Shown piece by piece: positions 50,660 to 57,408 of a DNA stretch of 64,000 bases. A model generated the notes under the pieces. That model worked only from the letters and a program-made list of their open reading frames with translations. It was not told the origin of the DNA and did no database searches. Source of the stretch: Halothiobacillus sp. (GTDB lineage Bacteria > Pseudomonadota > Gammaproteobacteria > Halothiobacillales > Halothiobacillaceae); contig JAGXIF010000031.1 in assembly GCA_024635755.1 (NCBI GenBank), forward strand, positions 59,782 to 123,781, written 5' to 3'. Position 1 is the stretch's first letter, and each line of letters starts with the position of its first letter. The translations under genes and the position numbers were made by a program.

Positions 50660-52063
50660 ATGGCGATTACAAGCACAGGCATCGGCTCCGGCATTGATGT
50701 GGGCGGCATCGTCAGTCAACTGGTTTCCGCGGAGGGTCGACCCGCCCAGAATCGCCTGGACCGGCAGGAAGCCGATGCCCAGGCCACTATTTCAGCATTG
50801 GGTTCGCTCAAGAGCGTGCTCAACGAATTTCAGGCGTCGCTGTCCGGCCTGACGGACTTGGATGCGTTCCAGGCCCGCAAGGCCACCAGCGGCGACTCAT
50901 CAGTCTTCACGGCCACGGCCGACCAGACCGCCAGCGCCGGCAGCTACCAGATCGAGGTCGAGCGTCTCGCCCAGGGTCAGAAGCTGCGCAGCGGCGACTT
51001 CGCCGATGCCGACACCGGCGTGGGCACCGGCACGTTGACCATCGGCACGGGTGGCAACAGCTTCGATATCGCCGTGGATGCCGGCAACAATACGCTCGCC
51101 GGCATCCGTGATGCCATCAACGCCTCGCCGGACAACACCGGCGTGACCGCCACCACGGTGAACGTGGATGACGGGGTCGGTGGCACGGTGAGCCGCTTGA
51201 TCCTCACCGCCGACGAGCCGGGGAAGGCCAACGAGATCACGGTGTCGACGGTGGACGACGACGGCAACAACACCGATGCCGCTGGCCTGTCGCAGTTGGC
51301 CTCCGGCAATCTCACGCAGTTGCAGGCGGCGGAGGATTCCCTGATCCGTATCGACGGTCAGGCCGTGACCCGCTCGAGCAACACCATCGACGATGCCATC
51401 GATGGCGTGACATTGAACCTAAAGAATGCCGAGGTGGGGTCGACAAATACCCTGGACGTGGCGCTCAACACGGGAGCGGTGAAGGCCAAGGTCAATGCGT
51501 TCGTCAAGTCCTACAACGAGCTGATCAACACCACCAACCAGTTGCAGGCCTATGACTCGGACACGGGCCGGGCCGGGCCGTTGCAGGGGGATTCCACCCT
51601 GCGCACGGTGATGAACCAGCTGCGCCGCGAGGTCGGTGGTTCGGTGGAAGGTGTCGCGGGGGCGTTTCAGTCGCTGGGGGCCATCGGCGTCGAGACCCAG
51701 CGCGACGGCACGCTGGCGGTGGATGACGGCAAGCTCAATGACGCCATCGACGCGGACTTTGCCTCCATCGGCGAGATGTTTGCCTCGGAGAACGGCGTGG
51801 CCAACAAGCTGGATGACCTGCTGGACGGCTACGTAGGCTTCAACGGCATCCTGTCCAGTCGCACCGAGAGCCTGAACAATCGGATCGACGGCATCAACGA
51901 CGACCGCGAAAGCCTGAGCCGGCGCCTGGAAAGCCTGGAGTCGCGCCTGCTGGATCAGTTCAACGCCATGGATCAAGTAGTAGGCCAGCTCAACTCCACT
52001 GGGAATTACCTTTCCCAGCAACTGAACAACCTGCCTTTCAATAACCTGGCAGGCAACAAGTAA
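50660..52063 (+). CDS. fliD: Flagellar filament cap protein FliD (HAP2)
   Basis: Caps the growing filament and folds incoming flagellin. The 467-residue protein has the N-terminal hallmark STGIGSGIDVGGIVSQLV, an N-terminal coiled coil, SGDSSVFTATA followed by the Flagellin_IN-like repeat, and a C-terminal helical domain (RTESLNNRIDGINDDRESL) ending in QFNAMDQVVGQLNS. ATG 50660 with GGAG at 50647-50650 is chosen; a TTG two codons upstream is possible. Confidence 0.94.
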   Translation: MAITSTGIGSGIDVGGIVSQLVSAEGRPAQNRLDRQEADAQATISALGSLKSVLNEFQASLSGLTDLDAFQARKATSGDSSVFTATADQTASAGSYQIEVERLAQGQKLRSGDFADADTGVGTGTLTIGTGGNSFDIAVDAGNNTLAGIRDAINASPDNTGVTATTVNVDDGVGGTVSRLILTADEPGKANEITVSTVDDDGNNTDAAGLSQLASGNLTQLQAAEDSLIRIDGQAVTRSSNTIDDAIDGVTLNLKNAEVGSTNTLDVALNTGAVKAKVNAFVKSYNELINTTNQLQAYDSDTGRAGPLQGDSTLRTVMNQLRREVGGSVEGVAGAFQSLGAIGVETQRDGTLAVDDGKLNDAIDADFASIGEMFASENGVANKLDDLLDGYVGFNGILSSRTESLNNRIDGINDDRESLSRRLESLESRLLDQFNAMDQVVGQLNSTGNYLSQQLNNLPFNNLAGNK

Positions 52064-52096
52064 ACCGCCCTGAATCGCAATAAGAGGGGAATGACC

Positions 52097-52528
52097 ATGT
52101 ACGCCAACGCAGCATTTGGTGCCCAGCAATACGCAAACGTCGGGGTCCGCAGCGGTATCGAGGATGCCTCGCCGCACCGCCTGATCCAGATGCTCTTCGA
52201 GGGTGGTCTGCAGCGCCTAGCCACCGCCAAGGGTGCCCTCCAGCGCGAAGATCGTGCCGCCAAGGGCGAGCAGATCGGCAAGGCCATCGGCATTATCGGT
52301 GGGCTGCGCGAGTCGCTGAATGTCGAGCAGGGCGGCGAGCTGGCCGTGAACCTCGAATCGCTTTACGCCTACATGCAGCGCCGCCTGTTGGAGGCCAACA
52401 TCGAGTCGAGCATCGAGAAGGTCGAGGAAGTGGCCGGCCTGCTGCGTGACCTCAAAGAGGCTTGGGACGGCATTTCCCCGGAAAAGGTCACTGACGCGGC
52501 AGATGCCGATGTTCGCCAGACTGCCTGA
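52097..52528 (+). CDS. fliS: Flagellar export chaperone FliS
   Basis: Binds the C-terminus of flagellin and keeps it unpolymerised before export. The 143-residue helical protein has the family pattern Y-A-x-x-x-V-x-S/G-G-I-E-D-A-S-P-H-R-L-I-Q-M-L and a C-terminal VAGLLRDLKEAWD. An ATG at 52091 is too close to the AGAGGGG site (52083-52089), so ATG 52097 is preferred. fliT overlaps its end. Confidence 0.93.
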   Translation: MYANAAFGAQQYANVGVRSGIEDASPHRLIQMLFEGGLQRLATAKGALQREDRAAKGEQIGKAIGIIGGLRESLNVEQGGELAVNLESLYAYMQRRLLEANIESSIEKVEEVAGLLRDLKEAWDGISPEKVTDAADADVRQTA

Positions 52529-52829
52529 AAACGCGCAGAACCTGCTCGCCTTGAGCGAAGGCATGCTCGCCTCCGCGAAGGCCGATGACTGGGAAGCCGT
52601 GATCGAGGCCGACGCCCTGCGTCGGTCCATGATCGACCAGGTCATCGCCGAGGGGGCGCCCAACGATGCACCGCCCGCTGAATGGATGCGCGAGTTCCTC
52701 GAGGAACTGCAGGCCATCAACGATCAGGTGGTCAAGCTGGGCGAGGAACGCAAGGCCGAGATCCGCTCGGATCTGGGCGAGATCCAGACCGGTAGCAAGG
52801 CCGTGAAGGCGTACGATCCGGATCGGTGA
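52503..52829 (+). CDS. fliT: FliT-like flagellar protein
   Basis: 108-residue, acidic, helical protein with features of the FliT family: L-A-L-S-E-G-M-L-A-S-A-K-A-D-D-W-E-A-V near the N-terminus, and a second helix rich in E/K. FliT chaperones FliD and, in enterics, restrains FlhDC. The gene overlaps the end of fliS by 26 bp, so it is coupled to it; the start could be ATG 52503 or 52509. Assignment is by position and general helical pattern, hence moderate. Confidence 0.65.
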   Translation: MPMFARLPENAQNLLALSEGMLASAKADDWEAVIEADALRRSMIDQVIAEGAPNDAPPAEWMREFLEELQAINDQVVKLGEERKAEIRSDLGEIQTGSKAVKAYDPDR

Positions 52830-52853
52830 GGATCGCCATTGCCGGCAAGTGAC

Positions 52854-52878
52854 AAGGGGGCCAAGTGGCCCCTTTGTT
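52854..52878 (+). terminator. Intrinsic terminator after fliT
   Basis: AAGGGGGCC / GGCCCCTTT (one G-U pair) with an AAGT loop and a following TTGTT-rich tract. It ends the flagellin operon. Confidence 0.8.
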
Positions 52879-52917
52879 GTTTCGGGGTTCCGAGTGAGGC
52901 GGTGGCTCCGTTCCTGG

Positions 52918-52959
52918 ATTCCCGCTCCCCGCTTTCGCGGGGACAGGCTCCGCGGGAAT
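52918..52959. repeat. Long dRS3-like palindrome (42 bp)
   Basis: ATTCCCGC and GCGGGAAT as ends, but 26 bp between them instead of four; the interior has its own CCCCGC / GCGGGG pairing. Flanks are CCTGG on the left and GACGG on the right. It is in the opposite orientation to the copy at 53058. Confidence 0.75.
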
Positions 52960-53057
52960 GACGGTCTTTTCGGGTCTTGGGGATGAGTGACGTTCTTTGC
53001 CACCCACTGCAACGATGCCCTTGAACCCTGAGGCCATAACCCACTTCGAATGGCGTC

Positions 53058-53077
53058 ATTCCCGCGGAAGCGGGAAT
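53058..53077. repeat. dRS3-like palindrome
   Basis: ATTCCCGC GGAA GCGGGAAT with GTC on the left and CCATG on the right. It pairs in inverted orientation with the long copy at 52918, enclosing about 98 bp. Confidence 0.85.
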
Positions 53078-53123
53078 CCATGCCCGTCTTCCGAGAGCAA
53101 CGAAAGCCGATTCTCAGTGCCGC

Positions 53124-53409
53124 TCAAACGATCGACTCATACAAATCCCGCCAGTCGGGATTGAACGCCTCGGTCAGTTCGATCTTCCACGCCCGCCGCC
53201 ATTTCTTGATCGCCTTCTCACGGGCAATGGCGCCTTCCATCGTCGGGTGTGTCTCGTACCAGACCAATGTGTGTACGCCGTAGCGACGGGTGAAACCTTC
53301 CACCAGATCGTTCTTGTGTTGCCAGACGCGCTGAATGAGGTCACTGGTCGCCAACGTACAGCGTGCCGTTGCGCCGGCTGGCGAGTAGGTAGACGCAGGG
53401 CTGTTTCAT
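53124..53409 (-). pseudogene. GIY-YIG nuclease-domain protein, frameshifted
   Basis: Reading from ATG 53409, M-K-Q-P-C-V-Y-L-L-A-S-R-R-N-G-T-L-Y-V-G matches the GIY-YIG N-terminus (Y-V-Y ... Y-I/V-G), but the frame stops after two further codons. The rest (T-S-D-L-I-Q-R-V-W-Q-H-K, then REKAIKKWRRAWK and FNPDWRDLYE) continues in another frame from 53354. One frameshift near 53346-53352 (net loss of two bases or gain of one) separates them. The intact protein would have about 95 residues, like the small stand-alone UPF0213 type. It lies between two pairs of palindromic repeats. A sequencing error cannot be excluded. Confidence 0.8.
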
Positions 53410-53515
53410 TCCGTTGAAACTCCCGGGTTTGATTGTGTCGTCAGCGAGTTGGAGCGTTCTCTGCTCCGTTGGAAGGACTTGTTCGGTAGTAGTATCGGGA
53501 GGCTTCGTTTCCTGG

Positions 53516-53535
53516 ATTCCCGCGTACGCGGGAAT
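53516..53535. repeat. dRS3-like palindrome
   Basis: ATTCCCGC GTAC GCGGGAAT, flanked by CCTGG and GACGG. The core is fully palindromic (20 of 20). Confidence 0.88.
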
Positions 53536-53644
53536 GACGGTCAGGGGGGGGGCGTGACCGAGGCCAGTGCGACTAGTGGCATGCCCTCTCGGCTTGATCG
53601 GAGCACCTTGGGTCACCCGATGCAGCCAATCTCAAAAGATCGTC

Positions 53645-53664
53645 ATTCCCGCGTACGCGGGAAT
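53645..53664. repeat. dRS3-like palindrome
   Basis: Identical 20-bp core to that at 53516, with flanks CGTC and CCAGG, i.e. the reverse complement of the first copy including flanks (about 29 bp). Confidence 0.88.
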
Positions 53665-53744
53665 CCAGGGAGTCATCAGCCGTCCGCCCCGCGTCGACGT
53701 TACGTCCGGGGTGCGGTTAGTTGACATCAACCATCCCTCGACAA

Positions 53745-54524
53745 TCAGCTGTGGTTCGCGTTCACCGTCTTGATGGCCGGCATGTCCACACCAAGCTCTT
53801 CCGCCTGCGCCAGTGCCCGCGCCATGCGCTGCGGCGCAGACCGCCCCATGCACTGGTGCTGCGGGTCACCGTCGAAGCCCTTGACCATCCCGTCGATGAG
53901 GCGCTGGTGGTCGAATGCCTTCCCAACTTTCGCTTCTTGCAGGGCGATGACGTCCGCCGAGATGTCGCGGGCCAGCTGCTGGTGATTGTTCCAGAGGTCT
54001 TCGACGTCACCGCCGGTCTCGAGGCCGGCGATGTTGGTGGTCAGGATGTAGACGTTCTTGATCACCAGTTCCTCGAGCATCTCGTCGGCATCATCGACAC
54101 GGTGGGCGGGGATCTCGAGAGCCTTCATCGCCTCGACCAGCGCTTCGGCCTTGGGGCCGTGGACGGGCGACGAGATCAGGGGCTTAACCGGCTTGCCGGG
54201 CTTTTTCTCGAACCAGATCGAGGCGACGGTAGGTGTTTCCATGCCGAACCGGCGCCAGTCCTCGGGCAGCAGTTCGTTCTGGATCAGTACCACGCGGTCG
54301 AACCAGGAGCTGGGAATCTGTCCGAGCACCGACTCGAGATCCTTTTCGCCCACCGCGACTAGGAGGGCATCGAGGTCGGGCTTGGCGGCCAGCGCCGCCT
54401 CGAGGTCGGTGTCTCGGCCGATGGGGTAGACCGGGTGGCCGGTCTTGAGCAGGCCGTGGGCGAGCACGCCGCCGATCTCGCCGGAACCGATCAGGCCCCA
54501 TTCGGTAGCAAACGGTTGCGACAT
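53745..54524 (-). CDS. Putative NAD(P)-binding oxidoreductase (Rossmann fold)
   Basis: 259-residue protein with an N-terminal nucleotide-binding turn G-L-I-G-S-G-E-I-G-G (about 10-19), a strand D-A-L-L-V-A-V-G followed by VVLIQNELLPEDW, and a helical C-terminal half. The layout resembles the ketopantoate reductase / 6-phosphogluconate dehydrogenase superfamily, but I cannot name a substrate. ATG 54524 has AAGGAGAG just upstream. It starts 10 bp after the roxA stop, so both form an operon. Confidence 0.6.
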   Translation of the reverse strand: MSQPFATEWGLIGSGEIGGVLAHGLLKTGHPVYPIGRDTDLEAALAAKPDLDALLVAVGEKDLESVLGQIPSSWFDRVVLIQNELLPEDWRRFGMETPTVASIWFEKKPGKPVKPLISSPVHGPKAEALVEAMKALEIPAHRVDDADEMLEELVIKNVYILTTNIAGLETGGDVEDLWNNHQQLARDISADVIALQEAKVGKAFDHQRLIDGMVKGFDGDPQHQCMGRSAPQRMARALAQAEELGVDMPAIKTVNANHS

Positions 54525-54534
54525 CAATCTCTCC

Positions 54535-55731
54535 TTATTCGTCTTCGTCGGGGATCAGCAACTGGCCGGCGGTGAGGATCTGCTCCATCAGAATGCGCGC
54601 ACTGGCATTGCTGGAGCGCTCGGCCAGGGCTTCGCCCGAGAAATGCAGGTGTTGGGTCAGGTAACGGGCCAGCGGCAGTGTCTGCTCGTCGAGCTGGTGG
54701 CTCTGGCCGTCGATGCACAGGTGGCCCGGATCCTCGCCGTTGGGCTCGAGCAGCAGCCAGCGCGAGGCCGGGGTGCGCAGGAGTTCGGCGACTTCGTGAA
54801 GGTGGTCGAGAATGCCGACGATCTCTTCCTCATGGTAATGCGGGTAGAGCGCCGCGTGGTCCACCGGGCGTTCTGTCAGGGTCTCGGCGATCAGGCGATC
54901 GAGCTGGTTGCTGTCAGCGGCCATGCTCGACAGGACCCACTCGCGCAGTCGCTTGCGCGTGGTGGCGCCCAGTTCGCCGGGGTTCTCGCCCGGGGCCAGA
55001 TCGGGGTCGGTATAACGCGCCTCCGGCGCCAGGGTGGCCAGCCGGTCGCAGACGCCGCCGACAAGGTCGGCCTGGGTGGGCGCGCGGAAACCGACCGAGT
55101 AGGTCATGCAGTCGTCGAGCGCCACGCCGTGATGGGGGATGCCCGGCGGCAGGTAGAGCATGTCGCCGGGCTCCAGTACCCATTCGTCGGTGGGGCTGAA
55201 GTCGGTCAGGATGCGCACGTCCAGCCCTTCGCGGTAGGCGGTGTGCACCGGCGGGTTCTCGATCTGCCAGCGCCGGCGACCGCGCCCCTGTAGCAGGAAA
55301 ACGTCGTAATCGTCGATGTGCGCGCCCACTGAGCCGCCCGGCGGGGCGTAGGAGACCATCAGGTCGTCGATGCGCCAGTCGGGCACGAAGCGAAAGCGCT
55401 CCACGATGTCCATCAGTTCCGGGATCAGTTTTTCGCAGTCGGTGACCAGCAGCGAGTAACCCTCCTCGGGGAGGGCGGCGAAGTCCTCCTCACTGAACGG
55501 CCCCATCCTGAGCTGCCAGTCGCGTTCCTCCCCGTGTTCGACGATCAGGCGCGACGGCGCGTCTGCCTCGCAGGCCAATCCGGCGAGTTCTTCAGGGAGC
55601 AGCGGGCTTTCAAAATCGGGGAACGCTCCGCGAATCAGCACCGGCTTTTTCTGCCAGTAGTCGCGCAGAAAGGTCTCGACGGACAGGTCGCCGAGGACGT
55701 GTTCGTTGGATGGGGTCGACGAGTCGGTCAT
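54535..55731 (-). CDS. roxA: Ribosomal protein uL16 3-hydroxylase RoxA (JmjC-like)
   Basis: Fe(II)/2-oxoglutarate oxygenase that hydroxylates an arginine of ribosomal protein L16. The 398-residue protein (E. coli 373) has F-L-R-D-Y-W-Q-K-K-P near the N-terminus, the iron-binding H-x-D at H138/D140 (SVGAHIDDYDVFLLQ), and the distal His about H200 in PPGIPHHG. The C-terminal winged-helix-like region is present. The RoxA signature Y-W-Q-K-K-P-V-L-I-R-G supports the name. Confidence 0.92.
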   Translation of the reverse strand: MTDSSTPSNEHVLGDLSVETFLRDYWQKKPVLIRGAFPDFESPLLPEELAGLACEADAPSRLIVEHGEERDWQLRMGPFSEEDFAALPEEGYSLLVTDCEKLIPELMDIVERFRFVPDWRIDDLMVSYAPPGGSVGAHIDDYDVFLLQGRGRRRWQIENPPVHTAYREGLDVRILTDFSPTDEWVLEPGDMLYLPPGIPHHGVALDDCMTYSVGFRAPTQADLVGGVCDRLATLAPEARYTDPDLAPGENPGELGATTRKRLREWVLSSMAADSNQLDRLIAETLTERPVDHAALYPHYHEEEIVGILDHLHEVAELLRTPASRWLLLEPNGEDPGHLCIDGQSHQLDEQTLPLARYLTQHLHFSGEALAERSSNASARILMEQILTAGQLLIPDEDE

Positions 55732-55891
55732 GAGAATTTGCCTGCGGTTGATGGCTGTAGGAGGAGTCTAACGGATAAGAACGGCCGGGACAGACGATTG
55801 CGCGGTCACGCCCGCCTGTCCGAGCGGCCGAGACCCCGGGCCATGACCTTGGGCCTTGCCCCAAGGCTTGCCTGCTCGGTTATCATGGCAA

Positions 55892-56159
55892 GGAACCTCT
55901 GCGCGATCAGCAATATCGCTCTGGCCCGTCGGGCCGTTCGCCATCAAGGCGCGGTGTCGCCGGCGTGCCGGTGGCCACGGCAAGACATCGCAACGCCGAG
56001 GGCGGGCGGCCCGGCAAGCCCCTTCGGGCGCGACTTGAGCCGGGCACCTGCGGCGTTACCGTTCTTGGAAAGGGGATCACCCTTCCGCGGCGAACGGATG
56101 CCTTGCATCTGCCCGGCTCAAGACGCGCAGTGCGGTATTGCTGATCGCGCAGAGGTTCC
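55892..56159. mobile_element. 268-bp element with 24-bp perfect terminal inverted repeats (MITE-like)
   Basis: The left end GGAACCTCTGCGCGATCAGC (55892-55911) continues AATA to 55915, and its exact reverse complement occupies 56136-56159. Similarity continues a few bases inward with single mismatches. A second nested inverted repeat, CTTGAGCCGGGCA and its complement, is at 56034-56046 and 56110-56122. No transposase is encoded and no clear target duplication was found. It fills most of the 457-bp gap between roxA and the ModE-like gene. The outer sequence 55732-55891 holds nothing else I can name. Confidence 0.7.
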
Positions 56160-56188
56160 CCAGTTTCCCCGTCACGGATCGATCGCGC

Positions 56189-56572
56189 ATGCCGAAGAAA
56201 TCCCGCCAGAATCGCCTTCCCGGGCAGGCCTATGCCCCGGGCATTCACGCCCGGCTGTGGCTGGTCGACGAGGCCGGCGAGCACTATCTGGGCGTGGGTA
56301 AGGTCCGCTTGATGGAGGCGATCGACGAGTTGGGTTCGATCAGCCACGCCGCCCGCACTCTGGGCATGAGCTACAAGCGCGCCTGGTCGCTGATCCAGGA
56401 GGTCAACCAGCTCGAGGACGAGCCGTACGTGGCCAAAGAGGTCGGCGGCGCCGGCGGCGGACACGCCACCCTGACCGATACCGGCCGGGAGGCGATCGAC
56501 CGCTATCGTCAACTCGAGAATGACCTGCGCGCCTTTCTCGCCAAGCGGCAGGCCAAGCGGGGTGGCGGTTGA
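56189..56572 (+). CDS. ModE-like winged-helix regulator (HTH domain only)
   Basis: 127-residue protein with the N-terminal DNA-binding domain of ModE: V-R-L-M-E-A-I-D-E-L-G-S-I-S-H-A-A-R-T-L-G-M-S-Y-K-R-A-W, then HATLTDTGREAIDRYR. It lacks the C-terminal molybdate-binding (TOBE) domains of ModE, so it is either a stand-alone HTH type or a truncated form. ATG 56189 is chosen over an in-frame start at 56138 inside the preceding element. Its TGA overlaps the next ATG by one base. Confidence 0.82.
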   Translation: MPKKSRQNRLPGQAYAPGIHARLWLVDEAGEHYLGVGKVRLMEAIDELGSISHAARTLGMSYKRAWSLIQEVNQLEDEPYVAKEVGGAGGGHATLTDTGREAIDRYRQLENDLRAFLAKRQAKRGGG

Positions 56573-57408
56573 TGAGCGTGACGCTGCGCGAACGCGCCGG
56601 GCAGGTGCTCCGAGAAAACGACCCGCTAATCAAGGCCGATGGCGTGCGTAGTCTTTACGAAGCGGCCGTGGCGACCGCCGATGCCGAACTTTCGCTGCCG
56701 CCGGGGTCGATCGAGCCAGTGCCCGACCCCGGCCGCCCGGAACGCCCCGAGCTGGTCGCCCCGCGCGACGTGCCCAAGCGCGGTCCGGCCTCGGCCGAGG
56801 GACGCGCCTCGATGGCGCACTCCTTCGCGCACATCGAGTTCAACGCCATGAACATCGGCCTGGATGCCTGTTATCGCTTCGATGACATGCCAGCCGACTT
56901 CTACCGCGACTGGCTCTCGGTGGCCCGCGACGAGGCCAAGCACTTCGAGCTGCTGCAGGACTACCTGGCCGAACGCGGCTACGAGTACGGCTCGTTCCCG
57001 GCGCACGCCAGCCTGTGGGAGACCGTCCATGGCACCGAGCACGACGTGCTGGTGCGCATGGCACTGATCCCGCGCGTGCTCGAGGCCCGCGGGCTGGACG
57101 TCACCCCCGGCATCCAGCGCAAGCTCGCCCAGTACGACGACCAGCCGCTGATCGACATCCTCGACGTGATCTACACCGAGGAAATCCAGCACGTGCACAT
57201 CGGCACGCGCTGGTTCCGCTACGCCTGCGAGCAGCGCCGCAATGACCCCCGCACCACCTTCCGCGAGCTGTTGCAGCAGTACATGGCCGGGCGCATTCGC
57301 GGCCCCTACGACGAGGTCGGCCGCAAGGCCGCCGGCTTCACCGACGGGGAGATGGCCGACTTGAAGGACATGGAAGCCGAGACGCTCGCCATGCTGGAGG
57401 GCAAATGA
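56572..57408 (+). CDS. DUF455 ferritin-like protein
   Basis: 278-residue protein of the DUF455 family. The pattern includes MAHSFAHIEFNAMNIGLDA, then DEAKHFELL (E and H ligands), and EEIQHVHIGTRWF. These ExxH-type motifs in a four-helix bundle are ferritin-like and probably bind two metal ions; the substrate is unknown. A related MiaE-like hydroxylase role is possible but unproven. ATG 56572 overlaps the upstream stop (TGATG); a TTG at 56569 is possible. dnaE overlaps its end by 4 bp. Confidence 0.85.
   Translation: MSVTLRERAGQVLRENDPLIKADGVRSLYEAAVATADAELSLPPGSIEPVPDPGRPERPELVAPRDVPKRGPASAEGRASMAHSFAHIEFNAMNIGLDACYRFDDMPADFYRDWLSVARDEAKHFELLQDYLAERGYEYGSFPAHASLWETVHGTEHDVLVRMALIPRVLEARGLDVTPGIQRKLAQYDDQPLIDILDVIYTEEIQHVHIGTRWFRYACEQRRNDPRTTFRELLQQYMAGRIRGPYDEVGRKAAGFTDGEMADLKDMEAETLAMLEGK

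Larger units (their letters stand above)
53410..53744. other. Repeat-bearing intergenic stretch
   Basis: 335 bp between the GIY-YIG remnant and the Rossmann oxidoreductase gene. It has no supportable gene; it holds the two palindromes at 53516 and 53645, about 110 bp apart and inverted relative to each other. Confidence 0.6.

Noticed and set aside
55534..56301. 255-codon plus-strand frame across the inverted-repeat element
   Set aside because: It crosses roxA antisense and the element; no transposase motifs (DDE or HTH) are visible.
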